Shown piece by piece: positions 42,083 through 53,640 of a stretch of 64,000 nucleotides of DNA (position 1 is the stretch's first letter; every line of letters begins with the position of its first letter). A program made the position numbers and the translations under genes. Under the pieces are notes generated by a model. The model made no database searches, was not told the origin of the DNA, and saw nothing but the letters and a program-made list of their open reading frames with translations. This stretch comes from Termitomyces sp. T153 (Eukaryota > Basidiomycota > Agaricomycetes > Agaricales > Lyophyllaceae). The DNA is taken from the NCBI GenBank assembly GCA_018296165.2, contig JACKQL020000023.1:558001-622000 (forward strand), read 5' to 3'.

Positions 42083-43034
42083 CTACCCTGAAGTGTCTGA
42101 CTTCTCTGAGCTGCTCTCGACTATCACGCAACCCCCTCTCCCCGACGTATCAGTCAACTCTTTCTCTAGCCTTCGAAACTCCTCTTCCAGCACTTTCGCA
42201 TCGTTGCACTGCACTGCAGTAGCAAAATCAATCAGCGTCGCTCGATCGTCGTGGATGAGAAAATTATGTTTGTTGATGTCGCCATGCTTGATGTTTAACC
42301 GGTGTAATGTCAACAGCGCCTGCTCACACAGAGCCAAATCCTCTGGTTCAGCATGTCGGGCGCTAGTAATACGCTCCATTGCGAAGCCAATAACTCGACC
42401 TTCCTCAGTTAAGTGCCCGAGAAACCGGGGACTGATTTGGTGGTTTTGGATCCATTGGTATGCAGAAGTCTCGGATTCGAGGTAAGGTATTTCATAAGGC
42501 AACTGAGCAAATTTGACTACGATGGGTAGATCAAACTGGGGAGTGCTGGCTTCGTATACATTGGACCGGAGTTGACGTCCCATGTGAAGGCTTAGATGGT
42601 CGATTTGGAGGGGATGCCAGATGTGTGAGATACTTGGGAGTTCGACTTTCGTGACCTCGGAAAAGTGGGGGAGGCCATTGGTGCAATTTACGGCCGGTAT
42701 TCCAGTCACCAGGCGGAAGAGGGGGTAAAATGGAGATCAAGGAGGGCTCGAAGCACATATCGTCGACACTATACAAGTTTGCATCGATGGTCAGATATTT
42801 GACGAATTTACCATCGACCAGAATACGAAAGTGGCTTTCGTCTAAAGGGTCGACGCTGACGTAGAGCACTTTGATATCACAGACAGTGTCTCCCATAGCG
42901 TTACGGAAGAAGAGGGCTGTCGCGTAATCAGAGAAAGAGGCCGTAATGAAGAGATTGTGCGAAGGGGTTGCAGTCGTGGCGGTTTCGAAGCCTCGCAGAT
43001 GGGACAACAAATGGTTTGCCGTATTTACATACAT
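42083..43034 (-). pseudogene. Fungal protein-kinase-like gene carrying a frameshift
   Basis: The N-terminal half (43034 to about 42,695) ends FEPSLISILPPLPPGDWNTG. The C-terminal half continues one frame over with NGLPHFSEVTKVELPS, VVVKFAQLPYEIPYLE, GRVIGFAMER, the catalytic-loop-like IKHGDINKHNFLI and ATLIDFATA, ending at 42083. These are the HGD and IDF motifs of a kinase-like family common in agaricomycetes. No GT-AG pair near 42,690-42,720 restores the frame, so a one-base change is likely. It may be a recent pseudogene or a sequence error, since both halves are otherwise intact. Confidence 0.6.
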
Positions 43035-43422
43035 AATGACTTGTCCAAAACAAATCGACAAAAAAGTCGATAACCTCCATAACTTCGGAACTTGGAGGTT
43101 TCACTCTACATCCCTGAGTTGTACTACGTGCTGGAAGATCCCATTGTTTTTCGAAGGTGAGCTGTGCATGCTTGGTTATTGATTCCGTTTGTTTGAGTTT
43201 GACAACAAGGTCACATCGCCACTTTTTGATCAAAGGACAACTTTACAAGTAAGGGACAATAAATCGATAAATTAGTTTGACGGCGCTTCTTGCCGCATAT
43301 GCGCTGGTTCTTGCAAACGATAAATTCGGAACTCGTAGTTTCTTGGAGGTTCACAGTACCAGTACGTTCCTGAGTCGTGGCCACGTGGTAGGAGATCTTA
43401 TTGTATTTGTGCAAATGCCGTG
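43035..43422. other. Intergenic up to the retrotransposon
   Basis: It contains two diverged copies of a short segment (about 43,075-43,150 and 43,315-43,405, both with an AACT-GG-AGGTTTC-like and ACGTG core), an imperfect local duplication. No gene was seen. Confidence 0.4.
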
Positions 43423-43680
43423 TGTAGCGGTCGCGTGACATCTACGTCATTTTCCGGGCTCGATGATAGCCAGAACTATCGACCAGGAAACTTACTATAC
43501 TTATTGTCATCATCCTATTCAGTTCCCTTCCGACTTTCCCCGATAATCTCTAGATATATAAGAAGCTAGATTTAGTAGTAGAGGGACAGGCTTTGCAAAA
43601 TATAGGACTTAAAACAGTTCTAACACGCGAGGCTAAACTAGTGTGACCGTACGCTGCCCTAATAGGTGGTCTACCATTAC
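43423..43680 (+). repeat. 5' LTR, CpG-retaining
   Basis: It aligns along its length with 51996-52242, sharing ATAATCTCTAGATATATAAG and GGACAGGCTTTGCAAAATAT. ATATATAAG may be its TATA box. It contains about 13 CpG dinucleotides, against none in the 3' copy. Confidence 0.88.
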
Positions 43681-43791
43681 ATATTTTGAACTCTACAAGT
43701 CCTTAACTCTAAAGACTCAACTCCTGTACCATGGGCTACTCTCGGTCTGATCAACCGTGCTTGTCCTAGTTGTGAGTCTTAGAAAATTTCT

Positions 43792-45600
43792 ATGTCTACT
43801 AACTCAGAATCTAGATACAACTTCTGCCTGAGGCCTACTGCTGTGCGATACATGGGACAGGCCTCTAGGACTGGAGACTCGGTGAGCAGCATATCTTGCG
43901 CGGCTCCTCCTCATTTACCACCTCTGGTGGACCAGGCAGGCTACAGCCGAGGCCACCCTCAATGCAAAGGATCAACCAATCCAAGGGAAACAATGGAATG
44001 ACAACAGACAAAGGCAAGGGACCAGATCTGTGTGACTGAGGAGATGCTAATCTATCTGAGGATGGGTTAGACCCCGCAATCCAGTGACAGATCCTGGAAG
44101 AATGTACAAACCATCCCAATGAAATGATGGCTGCAGACGGAAGTTCTGTGGAAGTGGCAACCCCAGACAGCAACAAAAGTGAGCCTGACAAGAGATGGGA
44201 AGACCACCCCACCTGCAAAGAGCTCTGCAAAAGACTTCAACTTAAGCATAAACTGGAAAAGGAAATCTATCAGTTACAGAAGAAATTGAGAAATAAAAGT
44301 AATGACAAGAAAAGTTACAAGCATGCAGGGTCAGAGCCCATCTCTAATGAACTTCAAGAAATGATAAATAGGGTCACAAATAGGACCCACAGCTCCAAAA
44401 GAACAGACCCTAAAATTAAGTCATCCAAGAAATTGAAACTGGTAAATCAGGTGTCAAAAGACAGTGCTCTGGGATGGGCATTTGACTGTATGAGAGAAGG
44501 AGAGGGATCAGACCCTTCAGATTCTTCCTCAGAGTACTCAAGATTGTCAGACTCATCAGACAGCTCAAGCTCAGACAATGAGGATAGTCCTTATCCCTCA
44601 TCTGACAATAGCAAACCTGAACTGTTGCATTCCACATTTGAACAGGAAGTAGGTAGAAGGAAGAAAAAACCTACAAGAAAAGGCTCTTCTAAGAAGACAA
44701 GCAAAAGGATACCAAGATTGTTAATCAAGCCCACTCCTCTGGCTAAGTACTCTGGGGCTCCAGACCTACAGGCTTTCCTACAGTTCATGAGCCATTGCAC
44801 ATCCTATGTTAAGTACAGGATCATGCAAAAGGAACAACAAGTACTTGTTGTGTCAGAATTCTTAACTGGCAGGGCCTGGACATTCTATTCACAAGAAGCC
44901 TCTCACACACTGGAGGAATGGACTTTGGAACAATTTTTTTAAGGAACTATTTAATGGTTGCTTTCCCATAAATCACTGTAATAAGCAATGAAATAAGTTA
45001 CAACACTTATGACAAGGGAAGATGACTGTACATGACTATGTAGGGGAACTACAAGAACTCTTCACCATTGTAGGCTCTACAAATTGTAAGGAGAAAGTGG
45101 TTCAATTATTCAATGGGTTTCACACCTCATTTCAAAGGGAATTATATTGCTCAGGACTGAACCCCAAAACTACCAAATGGAAAAGGGTGGTGTCCAAGGC
45201 AGAGTTTATCAAAATGGCTGAATCTGTTGATCTTGAATTTGGTGACAGGCAACCATTGGGGTCAAGAACATGCTACCAGAAGGATCATGAACATTGCCAT
45301 GGTGATTCTAAACAAAATCAACATCACAAGGATAAGAGGCCTACCCAAATTGAAGCTGGCCAACAAAGGAATAAGTCACTGTCCAGATTTGGAAAAGGGA
45401 CTGACCAGATGCCTGCTTACTCTGCTAAACAAGGGACTTCTCACAACTAGGATGTTCACCAGAAGAGCAAGGAAGAGAATACTAAACATAAGAAGCAGGG
45501 TGAACAAAAACAACTCACCAAGGAAGAGAAAGAGGAGTATTGTGCTCAAAACAAATGTTTCAATTGCGGTCAGGTAGGACACATGTCCCAAAACTGCCCA
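43792..45600 (+). pseudogene. Retrotransposon gag
   Basis: A start at 43792 (MSTNSESRYNF) resembles fungal gag N-termini and meets a TGA at about 43,999. The main open part at 44124-44942 has a Lys-rich coiled coil, Ser/Asp-rich spacer and a capsid-like region (LAKYSGAPDLQAFLQFMSH, FLTGRAWTFYSQ). After further breaks comes VHDYVGELQELFTIVGS and a CCHC zinc knuckle CFNCGQVGHMSQNCP at about 45,555-45,600. The order is normal for gag. Stops and frame changes make it inactive. Confidence 0.75.
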
Positions 45601-48600
45601 AAAGGAAAGTCAGCATTATTATCAAACCCAGGAAAACTCCTGGGCTTGAAGTTGTACAGTGTAAAAGTAAACTTAGACAAAACCAATCACCTGCATGAGG
45701 AAGCACTAGGCCAAACTACCACTGGTGTGTTTGTTGGCATGACAGTTGTACTGCTTGTAGAAAGATACTTAAGAGAAGCTGACAATATGGTACTCTGGGA
45801 AGGGACCATACTAGCACCAGATAAAGAAGTGAAAGGTCATTGTATTTACTTACCAGCATCAACAGAAGCATCAGGTGTGGAGATTCTAAGGGCAGATGAG
45901 GATTACGACAAAAATCCCAGACAAAGTAGTCCTACCATATCTGATAGATACTCTGAAGACAGCGCAAGCTATATAGACCCCCCACCACCCACCAGTTCAG
46001 ACCTGGGTATAAGTGTGGAAGAAGATACAATAAGCCTTGACCATGCAGTAGATTACTATAACAATGTATTACTTACCACTGAGCAGGATTTTGGTGGAGA
46101 AATGTATGACTTTATAGTATTGAACACTGAAGAAAGAATGGAATTAGTATGGAAAGAGGAGTTGGCTTTTGGAAGACCTCACCAGACTGGTTGTGCAGCA
46201 GTGTGGAAACTTGACTTCTTGCTTGAATTTCTACAACCTTATCCTGGAGACCCCTCAAACATTCTTCAGCTGAAGGGCCAATGGTTCTATTCCTATGAAA
46301 TTGCAGGAGGTAATATCTGTCTCTGGGATCATGTATGGGATTGGGAGACTATATTACCTATAGAAATGGTGGAACAAGAAGGATTTGCAGCTGGATTATA
46401 GTATGCCCTCAAGCAAAGTGAGCATAGTGGGCTACCCATAACCAGGCTGTCCTGGTACCAGACCACAATCACAAAGGATGGATGGGCTTGGAACACAGCA
46501 AAAGTCCTTGAACTGGAAGCGCCATATCTAGACAATGAACATGAGTATTATAGTAATGATCTCAAAAGATTCAACCTTGTAAAACATGAGGATGAGTCAT
46601 GGGTGATTCTCTATAAATTGTTGTGCTTCATAACCCATGTAGAGGAAAATCAGCTCAAGAATCTGATGTATGACTTGTGCAATTGGTATTCTGCTAGAGT
46701 ACAACAATTGTTCAATTCAACTGGGGAAGACAGCAACAGAAACCCTCAAGTGACAACTCTGAGTCTACTTTTGAAGGGAGTAAGCATAATGGAGAAGGAA
46801 TTGAGGGAATTACTCAAAACTCCATCTGATAAGCATGACCAAGGTAAATATGGCCCTAGGAGAGGAAGAATAATCAAATTAAAACTAAACAGACAACAAG
46901 TAGAACAAGGAACTTACCCAGCTATACAACAAAACAATGCAAGAAAGAAGAATGTGAATTGTGCTGTACCAAAACTGTTGGTAGTAGTGGTGAAGCTGGA
47001 TGAGCACCCAGTACATGCATTGGTTGACTCAGGAATCCTAGGGGACTTTGTATCAATTGCAACAATGGAACAATTAAAACTGAATAAGATTGAATTGGCT
47101 GAACTAGTTCCAGTACAGCTGGCAGTGCAGGGTTCAAGGTCTAGAATAAACTATGGGGCTGTAACAAAGTTTGAATACCAACAAATCTCAGGCAAACAAT
47201 ATTTTGATGTGATGAACCTACAAGGGTATGATGTTATTCTTGGAACACCTTGGATTTACCAATACAAAATCACCTTTGGTTCAAATCTATCCAGAGTCAT
47301 GATTGGCAGCACAGAGGCAGTACCCATGATAGAAGAGAGTAATGTAGCACAACTAAGTTCACAATCAATGGAAGCCTATCATGATGACCTAGAACAATTA
47401 AGAAGGGAGTTTAGTGAATATGCCACTCCATTATGTCAAGCAGCAGGAGACACACCATTACCCCCACTAAGAGCCATTGACCATGAAATCCCATTAATTG
47501 ATGAGAAGAAGATATATTATTGGAGACCTTCACACTGTCTGGAAGCACTAAAACCTCAATGGGATGAGAAAAGGGCTGCTTACATCAAATCAGGATGATG
47601 GGAAGTCACTGCATCAGAAAATGTGGTACTAATGATGTTCTTGAAAAAACCAGGAAAGCCAGGTGAGCCCCTGTGCTTGCGAATTGTAAGTGACTTGCAA
47701 GCACAAAATGCTAACACAATTAAGAAATCCTCACCATTGCCTGACATGGAAGGAATTTTGAGAAGAGCAGCTAAGGCAAGGTATTGATCCATTATAGACA
47801 GCCAGGATGCATACAAGCAGATCCAAATTAGACCAGAACATGTGAGCCACATGACAATGACAACACCTGATGGAAACATGGTAAGCCATGTCATTCAATA
47901 GGGTGATTGTAATGCCCTCAAGCCTTAATGAACCACTTGTTCACAGCATACTTGGGCCAATTTATGGATGTTTACCTAGATGACATAATAATTTACTCAG
48001 ATACATTGAAAGAACATGTAAAACATGTTAAACTTATATTGGACATATTGAGGAAGGAAAACCTGTGCCTGAGTATACAAAAGCTATACTTCTTGTGCAA
48101 GGAAATGAAAATTCTGGGATGCATGGTGGATGATGAAGGGATCTGAATGAATCCTGACAAAGTTGATGCTTTAGTAAGATGGAAAGTCCTAACAAATAGA
48201 GACTTGCTGTGAGAACTTTTGGGTGCTGCTGGATACCTAGCGGATGATATCAACTGAGTAAGAGTACCTATGGGAATTTTACATGGGTTAATAGGAGATA
48301 CAGTGCCATTTCATTGGGAATTCACTCACTAGCATGCTTTTGAGGATGTTAAGAAACTGGCATCAATCTGCCATGAGCATCACCAGAGACCATTGGAATA
48401 TGGGCAAAACAAGCACCCAGTAAATATGGTAACTGATGGTTGTATTACAGGAATAGTAAGGGTGGTAAGTCAAGGAGAGGATTGGAAAACAGCAAAGGTG
48501 GTGGCATTTTCTCTGCTAAGCTGAATTTGGCACAACAAAACTAACTTGTCCATGAAATCAAGATGTTAGTGGAGGTTGAGACCATGCTATGCCACAGAGA

Positions 48601-50920
48601 CATACTACAAGGTGTACAATTTTGATAGTTCACAGACCACAAAGGGTTGATACATTTGATGGATCAGAAAGATTTATCAGGAAGACAAGCACAATGGCTG
48701 AAAAAGGTTTCAGAATTTGACTTTGAAATTATTTATGTACCTGGTGCAGAGAACTTACTTTTGGATGCACTGTCTCAACTGTACTCAAATGATCAGCCAG
48801 GGACAGTAAGGGCATGGAGTGAATACACTTACTTCAATGTTGTAAATAATGATGGGTTAGAAAACCAGATGATTTCAATACCAGTTTTGGTGGGGGCAGA
48901 GGGCAAGAGCTTGTCTACACCAAAAGAAGCAGGTAATCTAATAACAGAAGCAGTCAGCACACAGGATCTTGTGAGAAAGAAGATAGCATACTACAGAAAA
49001 TTGGTTGAGCCCACCAAAACTGGATGGCCAGAAACATTGAAAGAATTTGTGGCCCATGCAGCACCACATTTTGTCCTAAGAGGACCTAAGGAACAAAACA
49101 AGGGGGGGAAGGTAGTCCAGCTACCCCCAACCACTCACACAAACCCTCGAATGAAGATCCAGGCAGAAAAAAGTTGGTTATTAAGCTGCCAGCAAAAAAG
49201 AAGCAGCAGTTACCTAATGATGGACCAACACCACAGCCAAGAATAGATGCTCCTCCTACAACCATCATTGAATGTAGCAAGAACAAAGCCTTAGCAAGGA
49301 GATCCCAACAGTTGGAGAATCAATCAGAAAACTTGACCCCACTGACACTGGAAGAATTCTTGAATGCTGGTAAGAACTCTATTGATTTATCAGAATCTCT
49401 TAAGAGATGATATCAGGAGGATAAACTGTTTGCCAGTATCCTGGACAACCCAAGAAGTCACAAAAGATGATATTATTTACCTAAAAAATGACAAAGTACA
49501 TGGCTGAAGTGTCAGGGAAATCATAATTTCAGAAGCTCATTCACTTTTAGCCCACTTGGGCCCATGAAAACATTACTTTATTTACACAACCAAGTATGGT
49601 GGAAAACTATGTCACACAATATCCAGCTATATTGCAAAACCTGCACAACTTGTTGATGGAATAAATACTCAAACCAGAAGCCCTATGGTTTACTACAGTC
49701 TCTACAAGTTCCAATACAGCCATGGGAGGTGATTGGTATTGACTTCATAGGTCCTCTGCCAGAAACAAAGGATAGAAATAGCTTGTACAATTCAATTACT
49801 GTGATTATTGACTTGCTCACAGCTATGGTATATATAGTGCCTGGTCAAACTAACTATACTGCATGACAAGTAGCCAAACTGATCTTCTCAGAAGTATACA
49901 AACATCATGGGTTACCCAAAGCAATAGTTAGCAATTGTGATTCCTATTTCACTAGTACTTTCTGGACACATTTACATGAATTAATTGGTACTCAATTAAG
50001 AATGTCTTCAGCCTACCATCCAGAATCAGCAGATTGGCTGACCAAGCAAATAAAATATAGTTCAAATGATCCAACAATGTGTAGGGGACAAACTCAAGGA
50101 CTGGATAACAAAACTACCAGCAATAGAGTTTGCAATAAATTCTCCAAGGTCAGAAGCAACTGGATACTTGCCATTCTTTCTCAACACCAGAAGGTTACTT
50201 AGACCCATGATCTGGAACAATGCTAAACCTAACAAGTTTGCAGGAGTAAGGGTTTTTGCGCAACAAATAAAGCTGGCACTCATGGCTGCATATGATTGCA
50301 TTTTGGCAGCCAGAGTGAAACAGACCCACAATGCTAATTGCTGCAGACAACTAGCTCCATTTACCAAAGGAGACATGGTATATGTCTCCACTAAGAATTT
50401 TAACTACCCAAAGGAGTTTCCAAAGAAGTTCATTCCTACATATGAGGGACCTTATAAAATAACAGAAGACTATGGAAATAGTGCATTTCAGGTGGATATC
50501 TCCCAGAATATGAAGAGACAAGGAATACATAACATGTTCCATGCAGCCTTACTTAGAATACACAAACCAAAAAATACCTGGCTGTTCCCTGGATGACTGA
50601 ATGAACAGATTGAGGAGCCCAAAGTAAACAAATGAGCAGCAGAGTGAATTGTGGTGTATCACAGAACAAAGTCCAATGCTATCTTTGAAGAACTATGGAA
50701 AGCCAGAGATAAGTCTTGGATGAGTTACAAGCAGGTCAAAGACCTCAACTTGCTAGTACCTTATTTGGAACTCCTAGGTTTTGAAACATTCAAGGGGCTG
50801 ACAGACAAAGGGATTGGGCAGCCATCTCAGGATGACCCTCAGGTTTTTCTGGGACAAGTTTCATTACAAGACTGGTGGGGAGACAAGCTGGGAAGGAAAC
50901 CTTTTAAAGCCCCATTCTAA
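45583..50920 (+). pseudogene. Retrotransposon pol (protease, RT, RNase H, integrase, chromo-like tail)
   Basis: Beyond the zinc knuckle, a long spacer leads to a retropepsin-like region with VHALVDSGILGDFVS and VILGTPWIY (46,960-47,330). RT motifs include PLPDMEGILRRA, DAYKQIQI and the catalytic VYLDDIIIYSDT at about 47,970. RNase H and the FTDHKG region fall at 48,300-48,790. Integrase has a zinc-binding-like Cys pair (about 49,640), VIGIDFIGPLP, and KAIVSNCDSYFTS with YHPESADWLT (about 49,920-50,050). The tail has HNMFHAALLRIHKP and a chromo-like ending WMSYKQVKDLNLLVPYL. Stops include TGA at 47596, 47785, 48144, 48210 and 48623 and TAG at 48626. Confidence 0.82.
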
Positions 50921-50993
50921 GCTTGATCGGCCCCTCACCAGCCTCCAACTTTTCTGCCTAGCTCTCTTTACTCCATCTCTTCAAACTCTCTCT

Positions 50994-51875
50994 ATGGGCC
51001 ACTCCAACCCCTATAGTAACTGTAGACCTCTGATGGATGGACTAGGACATCTCAAACACCATCTCTTCCTAACCATCAATCCCATCACTTGCATGGTCAC
51101 TTTTTATGATCTGGAGAATCTAGATGGTGTTGTAACCATTCACCCTCTCCAGATTCAGCTCTACCTTGAGTATGACTTAGAAGTCCACCAATCTCATGGT
51201 AATCCCAGCTCTCCCATGCCTGTCAGCTATTCCTTGTTTGCAGAGATCCTCAACCTTGCTAGTCCTGACACTGAGTGTCAATACCAACTCTCCCTATACA
51301 ATCCCAGGAATTAGACCTGGTCCCAAGTCAACAAACCCTTCCCCAATGGTTACCTTCCTAGTTCTTATGTCAAGCTCTGTCTTGACCTCCTAGTGACTCT
51401 TGGCTTCATATTGAAGCAAGGCAATGTGGACAAGCAGATGGTCAAAGACACCATATGTGCTTGGTGTGCCCCCTCTGGCCAATTAGTCCAGCAAACTAAA
51501 CAATATCATGCATATCAATTGAGGCCTTACTCAGGACCCCATGGCCCCACCAGCTCTCAAAAGTGCTTCTATTCAAAGATATGCAAAACCTACATGGCAT
51601 TGCCTAAAGAGAGCACATCCACCACCTTTACTTCTGCTAATTACCCTGATACTCAACTGACTCCCTCCTCTGTTGCACTTATCCAAGCTCATTATCATTC
51701 CACCAGTGCCACTGTCACTTCAAAGGGGATTGTGATCCAAGACTCTGACTCCAAGGGAAAGAGGAAAGCCTGAGATGAAGGAGAGGAGATGGTGGTTGAC
51801 CCTGAGGATGTTCTGCTTCCTGGAGGCAATGCAGAGGGCAAGCTTAAAGATTGCCCCAATGTGCCAGAGCCCTAG
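50994..51875 (+). pseudogene. Extra ORF between pol and the 3' LTR, unknown function
   Basis: One frame stays coding-like from ATG 50994 over about 294 codons, with only a TAG at 51312 and a TGA at 51771 before TAG 51873. It reads HHLFLTINPITCMVTFYDLE, LPSSYVKLCLDLLVTLG, QMVKDTICAWCAPSG and an acidic/basic tail with SDSKGKRKA and GEEMVVDPEDVLLPG. It lies in the sense direction, where env-like or accessory genes sit in some Ty3/gypsy elements, but shows no signal peptide or membrane helix. The Cys pair CAWCAPS is notable. I do not recognise a family; a captured host gene fragment is possible. Confidence 0.5.
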
Positions 51876-51995
51876 TTGGATGCTGATCCCTCCACCTAAC
51901 ATATATTGTTCCACTTCCAAGTTTACTCTCATTTCCACTCTAATCTAATACTTATAAAAGCTGTATGCTTCTTGCTATCTGACTTGGAGGGCCTA

Positions 51996-52242
51996 TGTAG
52001 TGGTCATGTGACATCCACATCATTTTCCAGGCTCAATGATAGCCAGAACTATTGACCAGAAAACTTACTATATTGTCATCATCCTATTCAGTCCACTTCT
52101 GACTTTCCTCAATAATCTCTAGATATATAAGAAGCTAGAATTAGTTGTAGAGGGACAGGCTTTGCAAAATATAGGACTTAAAACAGTTCTAACATGTGAG
52201 GCTAAACTAGTGTGACCATACATAGGTGGTATACCATTATAC
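51996..52242 (+). repeat. 3' LTR, CpG-free
   Basis: It aligns to 43423-43680. Nearly every CpG of the 5' copy is TpG or CpA here, for example GGTCGCGTG becomes GGTCATGTG and ACACGCGAGG becomes ACATGTGAGG. Other changes are few. A short segment (GCTGCCCTA-like) near the 3' end is missing. Confidence 0.88.
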
Positions 52243-52830
52243 AATCACCACCTTTTGTCAAAGAACAACCATCTAAAGATTCATTTTTAGCACTGAAAAT
52301 ATTATAAAATCCCTGATACCTTCCTTTCATTGCCATTCATACATACCCAACATCTCCAGTCACATGCTTAAGAACCACCACAGTTCATCCAAATCATGCC
52401 AAGCTTTTCCTCTATTGTGAACCAATGTTAATGTATGTTCACTGGAAGATGTACAGCATTGTGGCCAACAAATCTCTTAGCTGCATGTGTGAGCAAAGGT
52501 ATTGTCTGTATAGCTGTGGCTGCAAGAGACTTGAGCAATTTTGGCAATGTGCCACAAGGATGGGGACCAATGTTAGATGCAACCCCATCAGACAGAGGTG
52601 ACTTCCAGACTCAAGTTATATGTGCTTTCAGCATATGGTAAAGCCAAACAAGAATGAAATATGTTGTGAGGAGTAAAGAGATACAACTCTGGTGCTAAGG
52701 AGAGCTTTCAGAAACTGTTTCTTCAATTTTGCTTGCTTTATATCTGTAAACAGCCACTAGTACAGAGACCATCTACCAATTGATTCTGATATGCTGTTGA
52801 TTATTAGTTGAAATGATGCTCTCCATCATC

Positions 52831-53133
52831 TTAGATATTCTCACATTTCCTGAGATGCTCCTTGAATGATGCTACAGTGAATTTCTGTCTGAAATGTAGG
52901 GGGCAGCTGTTATAGGAATCCTGACATCCTATGCAATGGAAGCCCCATTCTAGTTCTTGGGAACTTTTGTTAAGCCATGGTTTTTGCACAATTGCCATGA
53001 AACGCAATGGATTTCCTGATTCTCCATTGAAGGGGTCTTGAGCTGCCATGTTGAATATGTATTGTTCCATGGCACTGACAGAGCTATACAGCATGATACC
53101 TGCGCAACAAGCACAGTTGGAGTCTACTAACAT
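52831..53133 (-). pseudogene. Relic of an uncharacterised Cys/His-containing protein
   Basis: A 100-residue frame ends with LEWGFHCIGCQDSYNSCPLH, RQKFTVASFKEHLRKCENI. The Cys-x2-Cys...His...His...Cys pattern resembles a zinc-binding tail seen in repetitive agaricomycete proteins. No upstream part remains, so it is a fragment. Specific identity is unknown. Confidence 0.35.
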
Positions 53134-53389
53134 GATGGTCTAGGATGGATTGTGGGGAAAGGGTTGGACTTGATGGAGGTGTCAGGTACTGGTCTGGAAG
53201 TGAGTATCAGAAGTGCAGGGCAAATGGAGGCTATGCAAGTAATAGGAGCAGGGCTGGAGTTTGATGGGGGATCAACAGAGGTTGATAGCTGTCAGAGCCA
53301 AGCAAGTAGCAAGGTCCAGAGTTGGTTTAAAGAGTGTTTGAGTTTGTAACCATAAGTGCAGAGTTTGTAAGGCATTAAAGTTGAAAGGA

Positions 53390-53640
53390 CTTGAGCACAG
53401 TAATGGAAATGGAGTCAGATGAGATGAGATGGAGTTGAGACAAGATTGAGATAGGAATGAAGATAGATTTGAGTGGAGATACAAAATGATGACAAGAACA
53501 ATAATGGAAATAGAGATGAGGCAAGACTGGGAGACTGAGATAAGGCCAGGAGATGGAGAGAAGAGGAAACATAACATGGAACACAAAACACAAGACAGAA
53601 ACAATCAGACCATAGGTAACATTAAGCAATATCAAGACTA
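53390..53640 (+). repeat. Purine-rich low-complexity tract
   Basis: Plus strand is dominated by A and G with recurring GAGAT and GGAGA motifs. Translation in any frame is repetitive and not convincing. Confidence 0.6.

Larger units (their letters stand above)
43423..52242 (+). mobile_element. Ty3/gypsy-type LTR retrotransposon, degenerate, about 8.8 kb
   Basis: Two related direct repeats of about 250 bp bound gag, protease, RT, RNase H and integrase in that order, which defines the Ty3/gypsy class. Both LTRs begin TGTAG and end near CATTA-CA. Flanking bases (CCGTG on the left; ATCAC on the right) do not form a target duplication. The interior is nearly free of CpG and carries many stops, so it cannot move on its own. 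The interior codes on the plus strand throughout. Confidence 0.9.
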
